Shown here one piece after another: positions 1-10,493 of a stretch of DNA of 18,280 nt; the first letter of the stretch is position 1; every line of letters begins with the position of its first letter. The notes below the pieces were generated by a model. It was given only the letters and a program-made list of their open reading frames with translations. It did not search any database and was not told the origin of the DNA. Source of the stretch: Funneliformis mosseae (lineage: Eukaryota; Glomeromycota; Glomeromycetes; Glomerales; Glomeraceae); contig CAJVPP010001705.1 of the NCBI GenBank assembly GCA_910592005.1, positions 1 to 18,280 on the forward strand. Direction: 5' to 3'. The translations under genes were made by a program, and so were the position numbers.

Positions 1-94
1 TTAATTTTTTTTATAATTAAAAAATTAAAATTAGTCATAAATTTAAAAGTTGCGATAACTTTTTTTTTGGTCCAATAATTTTGACCAGGGAGTG
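1..94. mobile_element. Terminal part of a Tc1/mariner-type element, cut by the window edge
   Basis: Read from the other strand, the segment begins right after a TA (95-96) with CACTCCCTGGTCAAAATTAT, followed by an A-run and then TTATCGCAACT. A terminal repeat bounded by TA is typical of the Tc1/mariner superfamily, which duplicates TA on insertion. The inner GCGATA...TTTT motif recurs at about 13671, beyond the Tc1 transposase relic at 12.6-13.5 kb, supporting a related terminal repeat. No transposase is visible because the element body lies left of the window. An unrelated AT-rich end cannot be excluded. Confidence 0.45.
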
Positions 95-96
95 TA

Positions 97-3000
97 TCTA
101 TAATTTAAGTTGAATCAATAATAATATTTTGTAATAATTATTTTTATGAATGAAGCAGATCTAAAGTAAATGATAAATTTTTTTGGTAATATATATATAT
201 ACTGTGGAAGAACAAAAATATTATACAGTCAAGATTTGATAATTAAGTAAATTATTCATATATAACTTCATCTAATACATAAATAAAATATTTTTTATTC
301 ACTATGTATATTGTCTTTTTTATCTTTTCTAATAATTTGTTAATCAAAACCTTCATTTTTATATTTTACTTTACTATTTCTCTAATAATTTTATATTTTA
401 TTACTATCTATTTTGATTTCTTGATTAAAAATAATAATAAAATAATCTTTATTTTTCGTATAATATTATTGTTCAAAGAACTTTTATTTAAAAATTAGCT
501 ATTATTATTATAAAAAATTATCTAAAAACTTAGAAAATTATATAGAATGTCATCAGACAACCATTTTGAATTAATAAAAATTAAACATTTATAATAACGA
601 AAAAATTTTTATCCTTTTGAAATTAAATATATCAATTGTTTACTCACTTTTTAATTATAACTTTAAATAATAATGATAAGTAGTTTTATAACTTTTATTA
701 ATATCTTAATATTATATAATTTAAAAATAATATCATATGAATCAGATAATACTTAAAAAATTGGATAAAAATAAATTTTTTTCCTAAAAAGTCAGCACCA
801 CATATTATAATTAACCATTTTTTATTATAAATACAATAATTTTTAAATATTATCATATAAAATCATATCTTTTTTTTTTTACTAATTTTGATATTCTCTT
901 AAAAAATTACTTTTTTTTCCTTTGAATAAATTAAAAAGGACCTTTTCTTAAAAATAAGAATGATTGCTCAACTTTCTATAATTTTATGTATTTTAAACTA
1001 TAAGAAAAAAGTTTCAAGTTGACTTTTTATGAAAACTGCTCTTAATTAAAAATTAATGCTATTCAAGTCAAGCATTTAACATTACTATAATTTATCCTAT
1101 TGATGAAATCCCTATCATATACTAAAGCTAAAAAAAAGCTTTATAATTATCAATTGTACACTTTTACTATTTATTTATTTATTTATTTTTTAGTATAAAA
1201 GAAAGAAATTTTTGATCAGAGAAGTTCTTAACGTCTAATAAATAGATAAGTATAGATCAAATCTATTATGTAAATTCTATCTATGAATATGATTTTTGAA
1301 TATTTTTTTAGTAATGATTAAGTTTTGTTTGGTTTATTTTTCGTATTTGTCAAAATTATCATGAGAAAAATATTTGAACAATAAAATATCTAGTATTACA
1401 AATTAATTATTTTCTCATTAATTATATTCTAGAATTAATTTAAAAAGTTAAAACAAATCATATTAATATAAGAAAAGAAACTAAATTGTAAAAAAAATTT
1501 TTTCAAATAATAATAATAAATGATATTCAATATCGATAATAATAAAAATAATGAAAATTTGATCGTTATGAGTTTTGCAACTTTTTTATACAATCAATAT
1601 TAGTTATATTACAATAATAATTAATAACAGATTTTTAAGCTATTATAATTTTCTTTAAACAAAAAAAATTTTTTTTCTTATATTAAAAGCAGCATGTATA
1701 AATTCTATCTGTAATATAAATTAAATGTTTTAGTTCCAATTACAAATAACTCAAAATTAATTTACCTATTATATAGGTTTACTATCAAATATAAAATTTA
1801 TAATATGGAAAAAATATAAAGGAAAATTAATTTTTATACATATTGATAATGTTTTCAAGCTTATATATACTAAGGCAATCAACTCAAAAATCATATTATA
1901 TTCAAAGAAATTCATCTCTGTTGTTAATCAGTATTTTTTTAATAGGTTTTATTATTTTATGTTTCACTTTAGTATAGCTGCAAAATTTAATATTTTAAAG
2001 AAATTACTTTAGTAATCCGCATATTCAAAATAAAATCAGGGAAATTGATTAAAGTATTATATAATAACTAATTTTTAAATACAATTTCTATTATCTAATA
2101 ATCCATTTATTTAATATTAAGATTCTATGAAAGATTCTATTTTACATCTTGTAACATAAGTAATAATTAATAAACGTGTATTTAAAGTTAAATAATAAAA
2201 TACCTTTTAAAAATAAAAGAATTTCATTCATTAAATGAATAAATAACTTTCATTAAAGATATCTTGTATAATCCTCATAAAAACTAATAAGAACTTGTAA
2301 AATAATATGGAAATCTTTTTTGTTTCTATCCAATTTTTTTTATGTAATTATTCTTTTTCTTTGCTATATTTCAGGTTTAATCATATGAAATATTAGTTTT
2401 ATTTTTAATTTTTTTAATTTGAGTTCTTTCACATTTGATCTGCAAAAGTAAAAAATTTTTATTTCATTTTTTTTAAAATTATAAATATGCGATATTTTTT
2501 TTAATTCTTAATATAACAATCATAGCAAAACATTTTAGCAATATTCCATTCTATATAAAACTGCGATTTAAAGTAATCTCATTAATATTGTAATACAAAT
2601 CTGTATTGAACCTTACTCACATATCAAATATGAAAATTAATTTCAATTTTTTTAAAAAAGTTACTCATAATTTACTATACCTTCAATTTGCCATAATTAC
2701 TTTTTATCTTTTATAAAAAAGTATGCATATTATCCTGCTCTGCTACTATCTTATTAATATATTAAACCTTGTAACATTATTAAACATTGATCATGAATAA
2801 AATCATATTCACCTGATACATTTTTGAAATAAAATTATTTTTATCCTCTAAAATAAAATAACTCAGTCATTACAAAATAATATATTAGTAATAAATAATT
2901 TAAAATAGAAATTAATTTTCTAATAATTTGTTCTTATTCAGTCTTAAGCACATCCTTATAATAACACAATTTACCTAAATTATTAAAGATAATAACTAAT

Positions 3001-3650
3001 AAAACTAAGATTGAGATTACATACCTAAAACAATTTTGAATAAGACACAAAATCTTTGAAAAGTTAAAGACATCACAAATTAACACTATTTTATAAAATT
3101 TATATATCAGTAAATAATACATATAACTAATATAAAATTATAAAAAATATTACTTTAGTAAGTATGAGATTTAATATGACTGTAACAAACAGTATTAAAA
3201 AAAATTTTAAAAATTATATACATATAAGGTAATTATAATTAAATTTAAATTTAGAATATAAATTTCTTTACCTAATATAATTAAAATTTCATGTTCTTAG
3301 TTCTAACATGCAAGAAAATTAAGTTTTTCTAAATTAAATAATATAAATTAAATCAGAATTATGAAAAATAATTAGTACATCTTTCATTAGTTAATATTAT
3401 AGTAATAACATTGGTAACGTGAAAGAAAATTTTAAGACAAATTAATTTAGTAAATTTCCAATTTAATAGTGCAGAATTAAAAAAAATTATATGAATTGAA
3501 TTGGTAATTTAATTGTATCTAATGAGTAATTTTGAAGACTGATATATTAGCAATTAATTAATTAATTTTTTTTTATTAAGGGAATAATGTGATCAAAAAT
3601 AGCCTATTAATAATAATTAAATTTAATTCATTATTATAACACATAATTTT
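97..3650. other. AT-rich DNA without recognisable genes
   Basis: About 3.5 kb of very AT-rich sequence with poly-A/T runs, a short (AT)n tract at 189-201 and a TTTA run near 1170. Both strands are dense in stop codons. The longest frames encode short Ile/Phe/Leu/Asn/Lys-rich peptides with no motif or splice context, as expected by chance at this composition. I see no tRNA, rRNA or transposon domain. Confidence 0.6.
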
Positions 3651-3659
3651 CTTTTCTAG

Positions 3660-3734
3660 GATCACCAACAAAAGGGAATCTTAACCTGCATCAAGAGGTC
3701 TACGCATCTTATTCTAAACCTCTCAAAATTTCAT
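3660..3734 (+). other. Possible orphan exon (GC-richer island)
   Basis: A 75-bp island with clearly more G and C than its surroundings is preceded by a pyrimidine-rich stretch ending TTTTCTAG (acceptor-like, AG at 3658-3659) and followed by GTAATT at 3735 (weak donor). The frame starting at 3660 is open and reads GSPTKGNLNLHQEVYASYSK, then PLKIS. The alternative frames contain stops. No partner exon was found on either side, so it may be a relic exon from a decayed gene or a chance compositional island. I do not recognise the peptide. Confidence 0.2.
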
Positions 3735-3739
3735 GTAAT

Positions 3740-4300
3740 TTATATTTATTATATATAATACATTACGTTACAATACAATATTATCTGTTTATTTTGCAAG
3801 TTCTATTTTTTATATTCTTCTCTCACTTTTTTATTGCAATTTCATTAGTTTAAAAATGAAAGAAAGTAATAAAGAAACTATGAATGTAATTCAATACTAA
3901 CTAAATTTTGAAAATACTTTTAACAGTGAAATTTTCAGTGTTGAACTCAATGAAATTAATACCTATTTTTTAAAAGAAAATTTTGTTTTAATAATTAAAA
4001 CATATGCAAAATGAAATAGATTTTAGATTCATTTAGGAAAAATTGAGAAAAATGAAATAGGTCAAATATGTAAAAGGACAATAGTTTGTAGTAGAGAAGG
4101 TTCTTTTAACAAAAACTTAAATAAAGAAATCTGACCTTCCTGCATTATAATTGCCAATTTAAAGTTCATATTTCTCTTAATACCAACAATAGACTTTGAT
4201 ACTTAATTTCTGCAAACTTAGAATATTAACTATTCCATAGTTTTAGAAAATTATTATCTATTTATATCTGAAGAATGAATAATTTAAAGGTTAGATTAAT
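3740..4300. other. AT-rich DNA, nothing recognised
   Basis: No open frame with a recognisable motif, no RNA gene and no clear repeat. A modestly G/A-rich patch lies at about 4020-4130 but gives no sustained reading frame. Confidence 0.5.
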
Positions 4301-4541
4301 TTTTAACCAGTTAATTAACTGGTTAAAATGGTTAATATGTTAACCAGTTAAAGATTTTTTTAACTGGTTAAAATAGATGAATTTAAATCAGACCAAAATT
4401 CATTTTTTGATCAGAATTAAGATTTTTATGATTGCAAATTATTGTTTAACTCTGGTCAAATTTATAGTACTAGCTAAAGTTAATTTTAACTGGTTAATTA
4501 ACTGGTTAACAAAATTTTAACTAATTATTAACTGGTTAAAG
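4301..4541. repeat. Palindromic inverted-repeat element built on AACCAGTTAA (MITE-like)
   Basis: The 10-mer AACCAGTTAA or its complement TTAACTGGTT occurs seven times: at 4305 and 4342 in one orientation, and at 4315, 4360, 4486, 4498 and 4528 in the other. The pair at 4305/4315 forms a perfect 28-bp palindrome at 4301-4328. The left cluster (4301-4373) and the right cluster (4484-4541) are roughly inverted copies, enclosing about 110 bp that carries no motif copies. No coding capacity is present. This arrangement fits a small non-autonomous fold-back or MITE-like element. Termini and target duplication could not be fixed. Confidence 0.55.
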
Positions 4542-5073
4542 AAATTTCAGCCAATTTTTACCTCTAGAACAATTTCAGTTGAAGTTTAAAAAAAATCCTT
4601 TTTTTTATTATACTAGTTGTAAAGTTCCTACAATTTACATAATATTAAAAAAAAGAATTTTTTAATATTGTAATCTGGATTTATAATGATTTATATAATT
4701 TATTTATCAAAAATAAGGAATACAGAAAAATAAAAATTTGATACCAATGATTTTATAAGAAATTTAGAATATCTTACTTCTTAAAATAAAGAATTTGTTA
4801 TAAAATTCTGATTAATATTAAAATAAATGAATTTGCTTGAGATAATAGACAAATTGTAAGTATTTTGACAATATTTTGACTGATATATATGATGGTGAAG
4901 TATAGCAGATGTAAAAGAATATTCACAAGAAGATTTGGTAAATTTTTTCAAGATAAAATGACCAATTATCATTTTAGATTAGTGCTAAATCTCAATTAGT
5001 ATTAGCCATATGGTAATATTATTTATAATATTAGAATAATATATACTACTATATATAATTAGATTTAGTTTAA
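4542..5073. other. AT-rich DNA, nothing recognised
   Basis: No repeat or gene is supported. A 63-codon ATG frame on the minus strand (4781-4972) has no recognisable motif, and I regard it as chance. Confidence 0.45.
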
Positions 5074-5428
5074 TTAACTGATAGTCATTTTACTAATAAT
5101 CATTTAACTAATAATCATTTAGTCAATAGGTACATTTACCAATAACTGGATTACTAACTATCATTTTATCGACATAGTTATTTTACTAACAGGTTATTTT
5201 ACTGACAAAATATAAAACTTTCTTGTTCAAATTACTGAATAAAAAATATAAATTTTTAAAAATTCTATTATTTGTCGATAAAATAACCTGTTAGTGAAAT
5301 AACCATATCGATGAAATAATCATGTCAGTAAAATTATAGTTAGTAATCCAAATATTAGTAAAATATACCTGTCAGCTACTGTAAATGATTGTCAGTTAAA
5401 TGATTATCAATAAAATGATTATTGGTAA
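5074..5428. repeat. Long fold-back (inverted-repeat) element, non-autonomous
   Basis: The left arm (about 5074-5215) and right arm (about 5268-5428) are long imperfect inverted copies around a ~50-bp AT-rich centre. Matching blocks include GGATTACTAACTAT on the left against ATAGTTAGTAATCC on the right, and ACTAACAGGTTATTTTA against TAAAATAACCTGTTAGT. Each arm is itself built from a short repeated theme of the form AATCATTTTACTGA. There is no coding capacity. The structure matches MITE or Foldback-type elements that spread using another element's transposase. Which transposase is unknown, and the outer ends are approximate. Confidence 0.7.
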
Positions 5429-5957
5429 GTTGAATGTGATTTATATAATTTGTTTTGTGATATCTGATTTAAATGTAAAAATTTATTAACAATTAGTCTG
5501 TTATCTAAACTAAATGAAATCAGTTTACATAAAATAAATCATTATTTAGCACTGATTGTAGATGAATTAAAATCTCTTTAGAATGGATTAATAATAAATA
5601 AAACATATAAAAAAAGAATATTTGTGTAATTTTAATTTTTATTTTATATGATATATTAGCTGCTAGAAAAATATATAAACATATTTCAATTATTATAGAT
5701 ATAAAAAGAAAGCAAATTAAGAAAATAGTTAGCATAATTTTACTAAAATAGTTAATATCAATGATTGGTTCATTATATGAGATCCAATTGAGTATTATCA
5801 AATACTTTAAATGAAAAATGCTTTAAATATTTCATAAAAAATAATTTGTAAAGAAAAGTGATATAAGATGATCTAAGTTATTATGTTTGCCATATTTTAA
5901 TCCTATAAAATATATTACAATTAATCTAATGCATTACCTATTTTAGATATTATTAAA
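5429..5957. other. AT-rich spacer, nothing supported
   Basis: A minus-strand frame without stops (5520-5801) would encode a hydrophobic peptide rich in Ile/Phe/Leu, but it begins with TTG, has no recognised motif and matches the base composition. No RNA gene or repeat is apparent. Confidence 0.4.
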
Positions 5958-6162
5958 GTTCTAAATAGTTCAGATTAATCTGAAAATTTTCAGTTTGAAT
6001 CAACTTCAGTTTGGTTTCAGATTGCAAAAAATTCAATCTGAAAATTTTCAGTTTAGTTCAGATTTTTTTTGGGTTATAAATCTAATTTGAACTGAAAAAA
6101 ATTTGAACTGAACCAAAAATTTCAGATTAATCTAAAATATTAGATTATTTGAAATAATTAAA

Positions 6163-6414
6163 TTTATTGTTTCAAACGAACAATAAAAGAATTGTTTGAT
6201 TGAAATGATGAAATTATCATTCCAAATGAATGATAAGAAAATCATTTGATTGGAATGATCAAAATATCATTCCAAACAAATGATAAAAGAATCGTTCAAT
6301 TAGAATGATGAAATTATCATTCCAAACGAATAATAAAAGAATCATTTAATTGAAACAATGAAGTTATCATTCCAAAAGAATAATAAAAAATCGTTCATTT
6401 AGAACAATTTACCA
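6163..6414. repeat. 50-bp hairpin tandem array, left part (about 5 units)
   Basis: Units start near 6163, 6213, 6263, 6313 and 6363, an almost exact 50-bp period, each opening with a variant of ATTATCATTCCAAA. Each unit is itself an imperfect hairpin. In the unit at 6213, the arm ATCATTCCAAATGAATGAT pairs with ATCATTTGATTGGAATGAT at 16 of 19 positions, with a 6-base loop. The array resumes beyond the inserted pogo element. Confidence 0.75.
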
Positions 6415-6625
6415 TAGAGCACTGACTAAACCATTCTGGATATTTTATAAATCTACCCTTAAATTTGCAAAATACCCAGGTAGTTTGATCAGAAGGGTAT
6501 TTTGTAAGAAAGGGGATGGCTTGAAAGATTATGTAGATTATCAATATATAAAGTTTTTTAGTGTTCCATTTTTTGTATCGCATTCTACTTTTTTTGTATT
6601 ACATTTTACTATTATACTATTAAAA

Positions 6626-8069
6626 ATGGTTAGAGCAAATAAAAGTGCTAAGCGTTTTAGGTTTACTCTTAAAAAAAGAGAAATTGGTCAATCCACGAAA
6701 AATTAATGGTTTTGTATTTTTTAAATGATTTAAATAGTATTCGTGCTATTGCAAGATATTTTGATTTACAACCAAACTAAGTTTATGACTGGAGAAATAA
6801 AAAAGACTAACTTAAAGCCTCTGCATCTTATTTATTGAAATTACATAGTGGTAGACAAGCATCTTTTTTAGAATTAGAAAATGAGTTAGCAAATTGGATT
6901 TTGAAATGTAAAGAACAAGGTTTCCCAATTACCAGAAATATGACAACAAAGAAAGCCAAAGAACTTGTATAAACTGATAAATATCAAGAAAAATATCCTA
7001 ACATTTCTTCCTTTAAATTTTCAAATAAATGGATGGACTGTTTTATGAATTGTTATAATCTTTCAAATCGTCAAAGAATAATAGTATCTTAGTATTTACC
7101 AGAAGATTTACTTGAAAAGCAGCAAAGTTTTTTGAGTTTTGTCCTTTATAAAAGAATACAATATGATTACACACTTCAATTTATTGAAAATATGGATGAA
7201 ACTCCTATAACTTTTGATTTACCTAATTCATATACTTTAGAAAAATGCGGTTCTAATACTATTAATATCAAAATTACTGGACATGAAAGAAGTACATTTA
7301 CAGTTATTTTGGGTTGTATAGCAGATGGATCAAATTATCACCTGTTGTTATTTTTAAATTAAAGAATATATTTCGAGAAACATTTTCTAATGGTATATTT
7401 GTAAGAATAAATGCAAAAAGATGGGGTAATGAAGATGAAATGATTTGGTGAGTAGAAAATGTCTGGTCTAAAAGAACTGTTGATTCATCTAATCTCAGTT
7501 TACTTCTTATCTTGGATTCTTTTCGTGGTCATTTAGTTAGCTCTGTTAAACAAAAATTACATGAAAAAGCAACTAATATGGTAGTAATTCCTGGTGGATT
7601 AATATCAAAATTGCAACCTCTTAATGTATCAATTAATAAAAGTTTTAAATCTAATGTAAGTATAATTAATTAATTTTTTATTATTTTTGTATTTATTATT
7701 CTATAAATTAAAAGGATTTTTAATTTAATAGATTTGCAAACTTTATAATAATTGGATGACAAATAAAGTTCATAAATTAACTCTATCTAGACGTATTAAA
7801 AAACCTTTATATTCTTTAGTATATTTATGGGTAAAAGATACATGAAAAAAAATTGATACAAATTTAATTCGTAGATTATTCAAATGTTGTGGTATTTTAG
7901 TTAAAACTGATGGTTCTGAAGATGATATAATTTTTGACTATAATAGTCTTATAGTAGATAAAGAAATAAGAAAAATAATGAGTTAATTAGAGATAACGAA
8001 TTTAGAGAGGAAGAATTTAGAGAGAAGGATTACAATAATTGGGATAATATTAATTTTGCTAATGTTTGA
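6626..8069 (+). pseudogene. Decayed pogo/Tigger-type transposase (CENP-B-like HTH plus DDE_1 domain)
   Basis: This is a transposase that would cut and paste the enclosing pogo element. From ATG 6626 a basic N-terminus leads, after a frameshift near 6685, into a helix-turn-helix (SIRAIARYFDLQPN...DWRNK). A CENP-B-type HTH follows (LELENELANWILKCKEQG), then SNKWMDCFMNCYNLS. The catalytic domain has NMDETP (first Asp, codon 7195), LLILDSFRGH (second Asp, 7515) and IPGGLISKLQPLNVSINKSF, where the third acidic residue, normally Asp in QPLDVS, is Asn (7623). Further frameshifts lie near 7335 and 7975. In-frame stops occur at 6778, 6808, 6970 and 7090 (Gln positions) and at 7449 and 7843 (Trp positions). 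A 76-bp intron is present. Family identity is secure from the motif order. The gene is inactive. Confidence 0.85.
7656..7731 (+). other. Intron in the pogo transposase pseudogene
   Basis: GTAAGT at 7656 and TTTAATTTAATAG ending at 7731 bound a 76-bp AT-rich intron. Joining the two sides keeps the frame (SFKSN then ICKLYNNWM), matching the family's continuous segment after the third catalytic residue. Confidence 0.75.
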
Positions 8070-8282
8070 ATAAATAATAAAGTTTTATTTTTGAATTGTT
8101 AAAAATGTGTATTAGATAAATAAATATCATAACAGTATATTAATCACATAATTATTTAATTTTATGACTATTTTCTGACTAAAAAAAACCCCCTATTTAA
8201 ACCACCTGGATCTTTTACAAAATTTTAATCCAAAACCTTAAAGGGTATTTTGCATAGGAGGGATAGTTTAGTCAGTACTTTA

Positions 8283-8406
8283 CAGTAAGTTATCATTCTA
8301 AATGAACGATAAGAAAATCATTCGATTGGAATAATTAAATTATCATTCTAAAAGAATAATAAAAGAATCGTTCATTTGGAATGATTGAAGTTATCATTCC
8401 AAATGA
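8283..8406. repeat. 50-bp hairpin tandem array, right part (about 2.5 units)
   Basis: Units begin at about 8289, 8339 and 8390 with GTTATCATTCT or ATTATCATTCT, the same 50-bp period and hairpin design as the array left of the pogo element. They run directly into the palindromic right end of the host element. Confidence 0.7.
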
Positions 8407-8488
8407 TTCAAAATTTCAGATTAATCTGAAATTTTCAGTTCAGTTTTGGATTAGCTTATAATCTGGACCAAACTGAACTGTTCAGAGC

Positions 8489-9934
8489 ATTAGGTATTAT
8501 ATAATAGATAATAAAATAAATCTGAATTGATAAAGGAATTTTAATATTAAATTTCCTAAATAAAGTTCAGAAAATAATGAATGAGTTTTAGATTTCTTCT
8601 GATCTGGGTCGAATTCTGGGTAAAATTCATAAAAAAAAAAGATTCTTTAATTTTATAACTGATCAGTAATAAATATTTTTAACTGTATATGTCACTGTTT
8701 TACTTTGAGAATATCTTCTAATTATAAATAAAAAGATTCTTACATATCTTATAAGGATTTATATAATTTTAATAAGCAAAATTGTAGAATCAGATCTATT
8801 ATATAAAGTATATCTAAGATTAATTAAGATGATAAAGTTAATTGAATATAATCATAAATCTTTATTTTTCTCTTTATTTGTATAATTGCTTAATAGACTA
8901 TAGTTTATTATATATTTTAATATTTTTTTTTTGAACATATAAATGAAATATTAAGTATTTTTTTTGAGAATTTTTTGAATAAATTGGCTTATTAATTTAT
9001 GAATTATTTTTAGATTTTTTACTGAATAGTAATAGGAAAATTAAACTTGAGCTAATATGTCTATTGATGTTTAATATTCAAATTGACAGTATTATAAATT
9101 CTAGTAGTATTAAGATAAAGAATTTGAATTACTAGATAATTAGCCTTTAATTAATTTCCTTTCAGATATAGATGAATTTTCTTCTAATAAATCCACTTAT
9201 TTTAGATAAATTCACAAAATATTAAGAAATTAAATATTCCTAATAGTAAACTATTTCTTAGTAAATTTCTTAAATTATTATTCAATAATATAATTATTTC
9301 AAGAAAAATGCTTAATTTGATGGTTGAATACTACAATATGACTTATATTACATTTGATTTTAGAAAGCTATTCAATAAGGATTCAGAAGATAGTATAATA
9401 ATTTAGATTTAAATGAATTAATTCAGAAGATATCAAATTGGTTCTAAAATCTTTAGTTTATTAATGTCTTTAAGACATATAATAAATTCATACATTTTAT
9501 TACAAATAATAATACAATTGATTATTAACCTAGCCAAATTTAATATTATTTTATTTATAAGATCAATTTGTTATCTAAATAGGCTGAATGTTTTCTAGCA
9601 TACATTCATTGATATAAATCTGCAAGTTCTTTAAATATGCAATATTATTTTAGTGAAGAAAAAATGTGTAAAGTCGAATTATAAAATATTAAATTTTATT
9701 TGAAAAGTTGTAATTATAATATTAATTCATCATATTTTAGATTGATTTGTACTGATTAACTATTAAATTTCAGCCTAACAAAATATAAAAGAATATTTAG
9801 ATGTTAATCTAATTAAAAGAAAATACTATTTGTGAAATAAATTGAATGTCTTAGCATTATTTAGCTATTAATCCTATAAAATATCAGTTATATTTCCTTC
9901 TAAATTTTATTTTATTTAAAATATTTTAGTTGAT
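8489..9934. other. AT-rich DNA, nothing recognised
   Basis: No open frame with family motifs, no RNA gene and no clear tandem or inverted repeat. GGTCGAATTC near 8607 faintly resembles a tRNA T-loop but lacks acceptor and anticodon stems. Confidence 0.5.
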
Positions 9935-10254
9935 TTTCAATGTATTGTCAATCAGATATAAATCAGATATCAATTAGCTATAAATAAGATAGATTAAATT
10001 TTAACTAATTTTTAATGTATACTAATTAGATGTAAATCAGATGTCAATCAGTTATAAATAAAATAGATCAAATTTTAAACAATTTTTAATGTATACTAAT
10101 CAGATGTAAATCGAATATCAATCAGCTATAAATAAGATAGATCAAATTTTAGCTAATTTTGATATATACTAATTGGCAATAAGTATGCTAATCAGCTATA
10201 AATAAATAAGTCAAATCTTAGTCAATTTTTAATATATGCTAATCGGCTAGACTG
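9935..10254. repeat. Tandem array, 74-bp unit, about 4.4 copies
   Basis: Copies begin at 9935, 10009, 10083, 10157 (shortened to 69 bp) and 10226 (partial). The unit opens TTTTTAATGTATACTAATCA and carries a conserved core CAGCTATAAATAAGATAGAT. Copies 2 and 3 are most alike, while copies 4 and 5 have drifted. Within each unit TAAATCAGAT/TCAATCAG is a sub-repeat, suggesting growth from a shorter motif. No reading frame runs through the array. Confidence 0.7.
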
Positions 10255-10493
10255 ATTTTTCATATATCTGATTTTTTTAATTTTGATCAGTAAGGATGAA
10301 CTAATCTAGCCTAAAAAATAAAATTAATCAAATAATAATTAGAATAATAATAACATAAAAGAATAATATATTAATAAAATAATTTTAATTATCACATTTA
10401 TTATTAATCAAGATTTATTCTAATCTAACCTAAAATCATTTAAAAAAAATAAATCAATTAATTAAGAAAAAAAAAATAAATTGAAAATAATTA

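Larger units (their letters stand above)
6417..8280 (+). mobile_element. Pogo-type DNA transposon, 1864 bp, with TIRs and TA target duplication
   Basis: The left end GAGCACTGACTAAAC (6417) and the inverted right end AAGTACTGACTAAAC (ending 8280) form terminal inverted repeats. They are flanked by TA at 6415-6416 and 8281-8282, the target duplication of the Tc1/mariner/pogo superfamily. Sub-terminal copies of TGCAAAATACCC occur on the left (6466-6477) and inverted on the right (8243-8254). At the left end this motif also forms a local inverted pair with GGGTATTTTG at 6495-6504. The interior carries a decayed transposase with one intron. Both ends are preserved, so the element could in principle still be mobilised by a transposase supplied elsewhere. 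Confidence 0.8.
5958..8488. mobile_element. Non-autonomous hairpin-repeat element with terminal inverted repeats, split by a pogo insertion
   Basis: The left end (GTTCTAAATAGTTCAGATT, 5958) and the inverted right end (GCTCTGAACAGTTCAGTTT, ending 8488) match at most positions. Inside each end is the palindrome TTCAGATTAATCTGAA (5969-5984; 8415-8430, where it extends to a 26-bp perfect palindrome at 8410-8435). The core is a tandem array of 50-bp hairpin units (6163-6414 and 8283-8406). Removing the pogo element (6417-8280) leaves a body of about 670 bp with no coding capacity. I infer a fold-back or MITE-like element that was already in place when pogo inserted. The outer target duplication is not clear. 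Confidence 0.6.

Noticed and set aside
304..498. 64-codon plus-strand frame rich in Phe, Ile and Leu
   Set aside because: Amino-acid content mirrors the T/A-rich DNA, there is no motif or splice context, and such frames are expected by chance here.
1100..1150. Possible C/D-box snoRNA (TGATGA motif)
   Set aside because: No matching D box, no terminal stem and no guide-like pairing. The motif alone is common by chance.
2934..3122. 62-codon minus-strand frame
   Set aside because: No recognisable motif, AT-driven composition, isolated in gene-free DNA.
4781..4972. 63-codon minus-strand ATG frame
   Set aside because: Somewhat mixed amino-acid content but no domain, splice signals or neighbouring exon. 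Length is within chance expectation.
5520..5801. 93-codon hydrophobic minus-strand frame, possible small membrane protein
   Set aside because: It begins with TTG, not a usual eukaryotic start. Apparent membrane segments simply reflect Ile/Phe/Leu codons in AT-rich DNA, and no conserved feature is seen.
6395..6583. Minus-strand 62-codon frame across the left pogo end
   Set aside because: It crosses the transposon boundary and lies over the TIR and sub-terminal repeats. It is a chance frame.
8595..8625. tRNA-like T-loop sequence (GGTCGAATTC)
   Set aside because: No acceptor, D or anticodon stem can be drawn around it.
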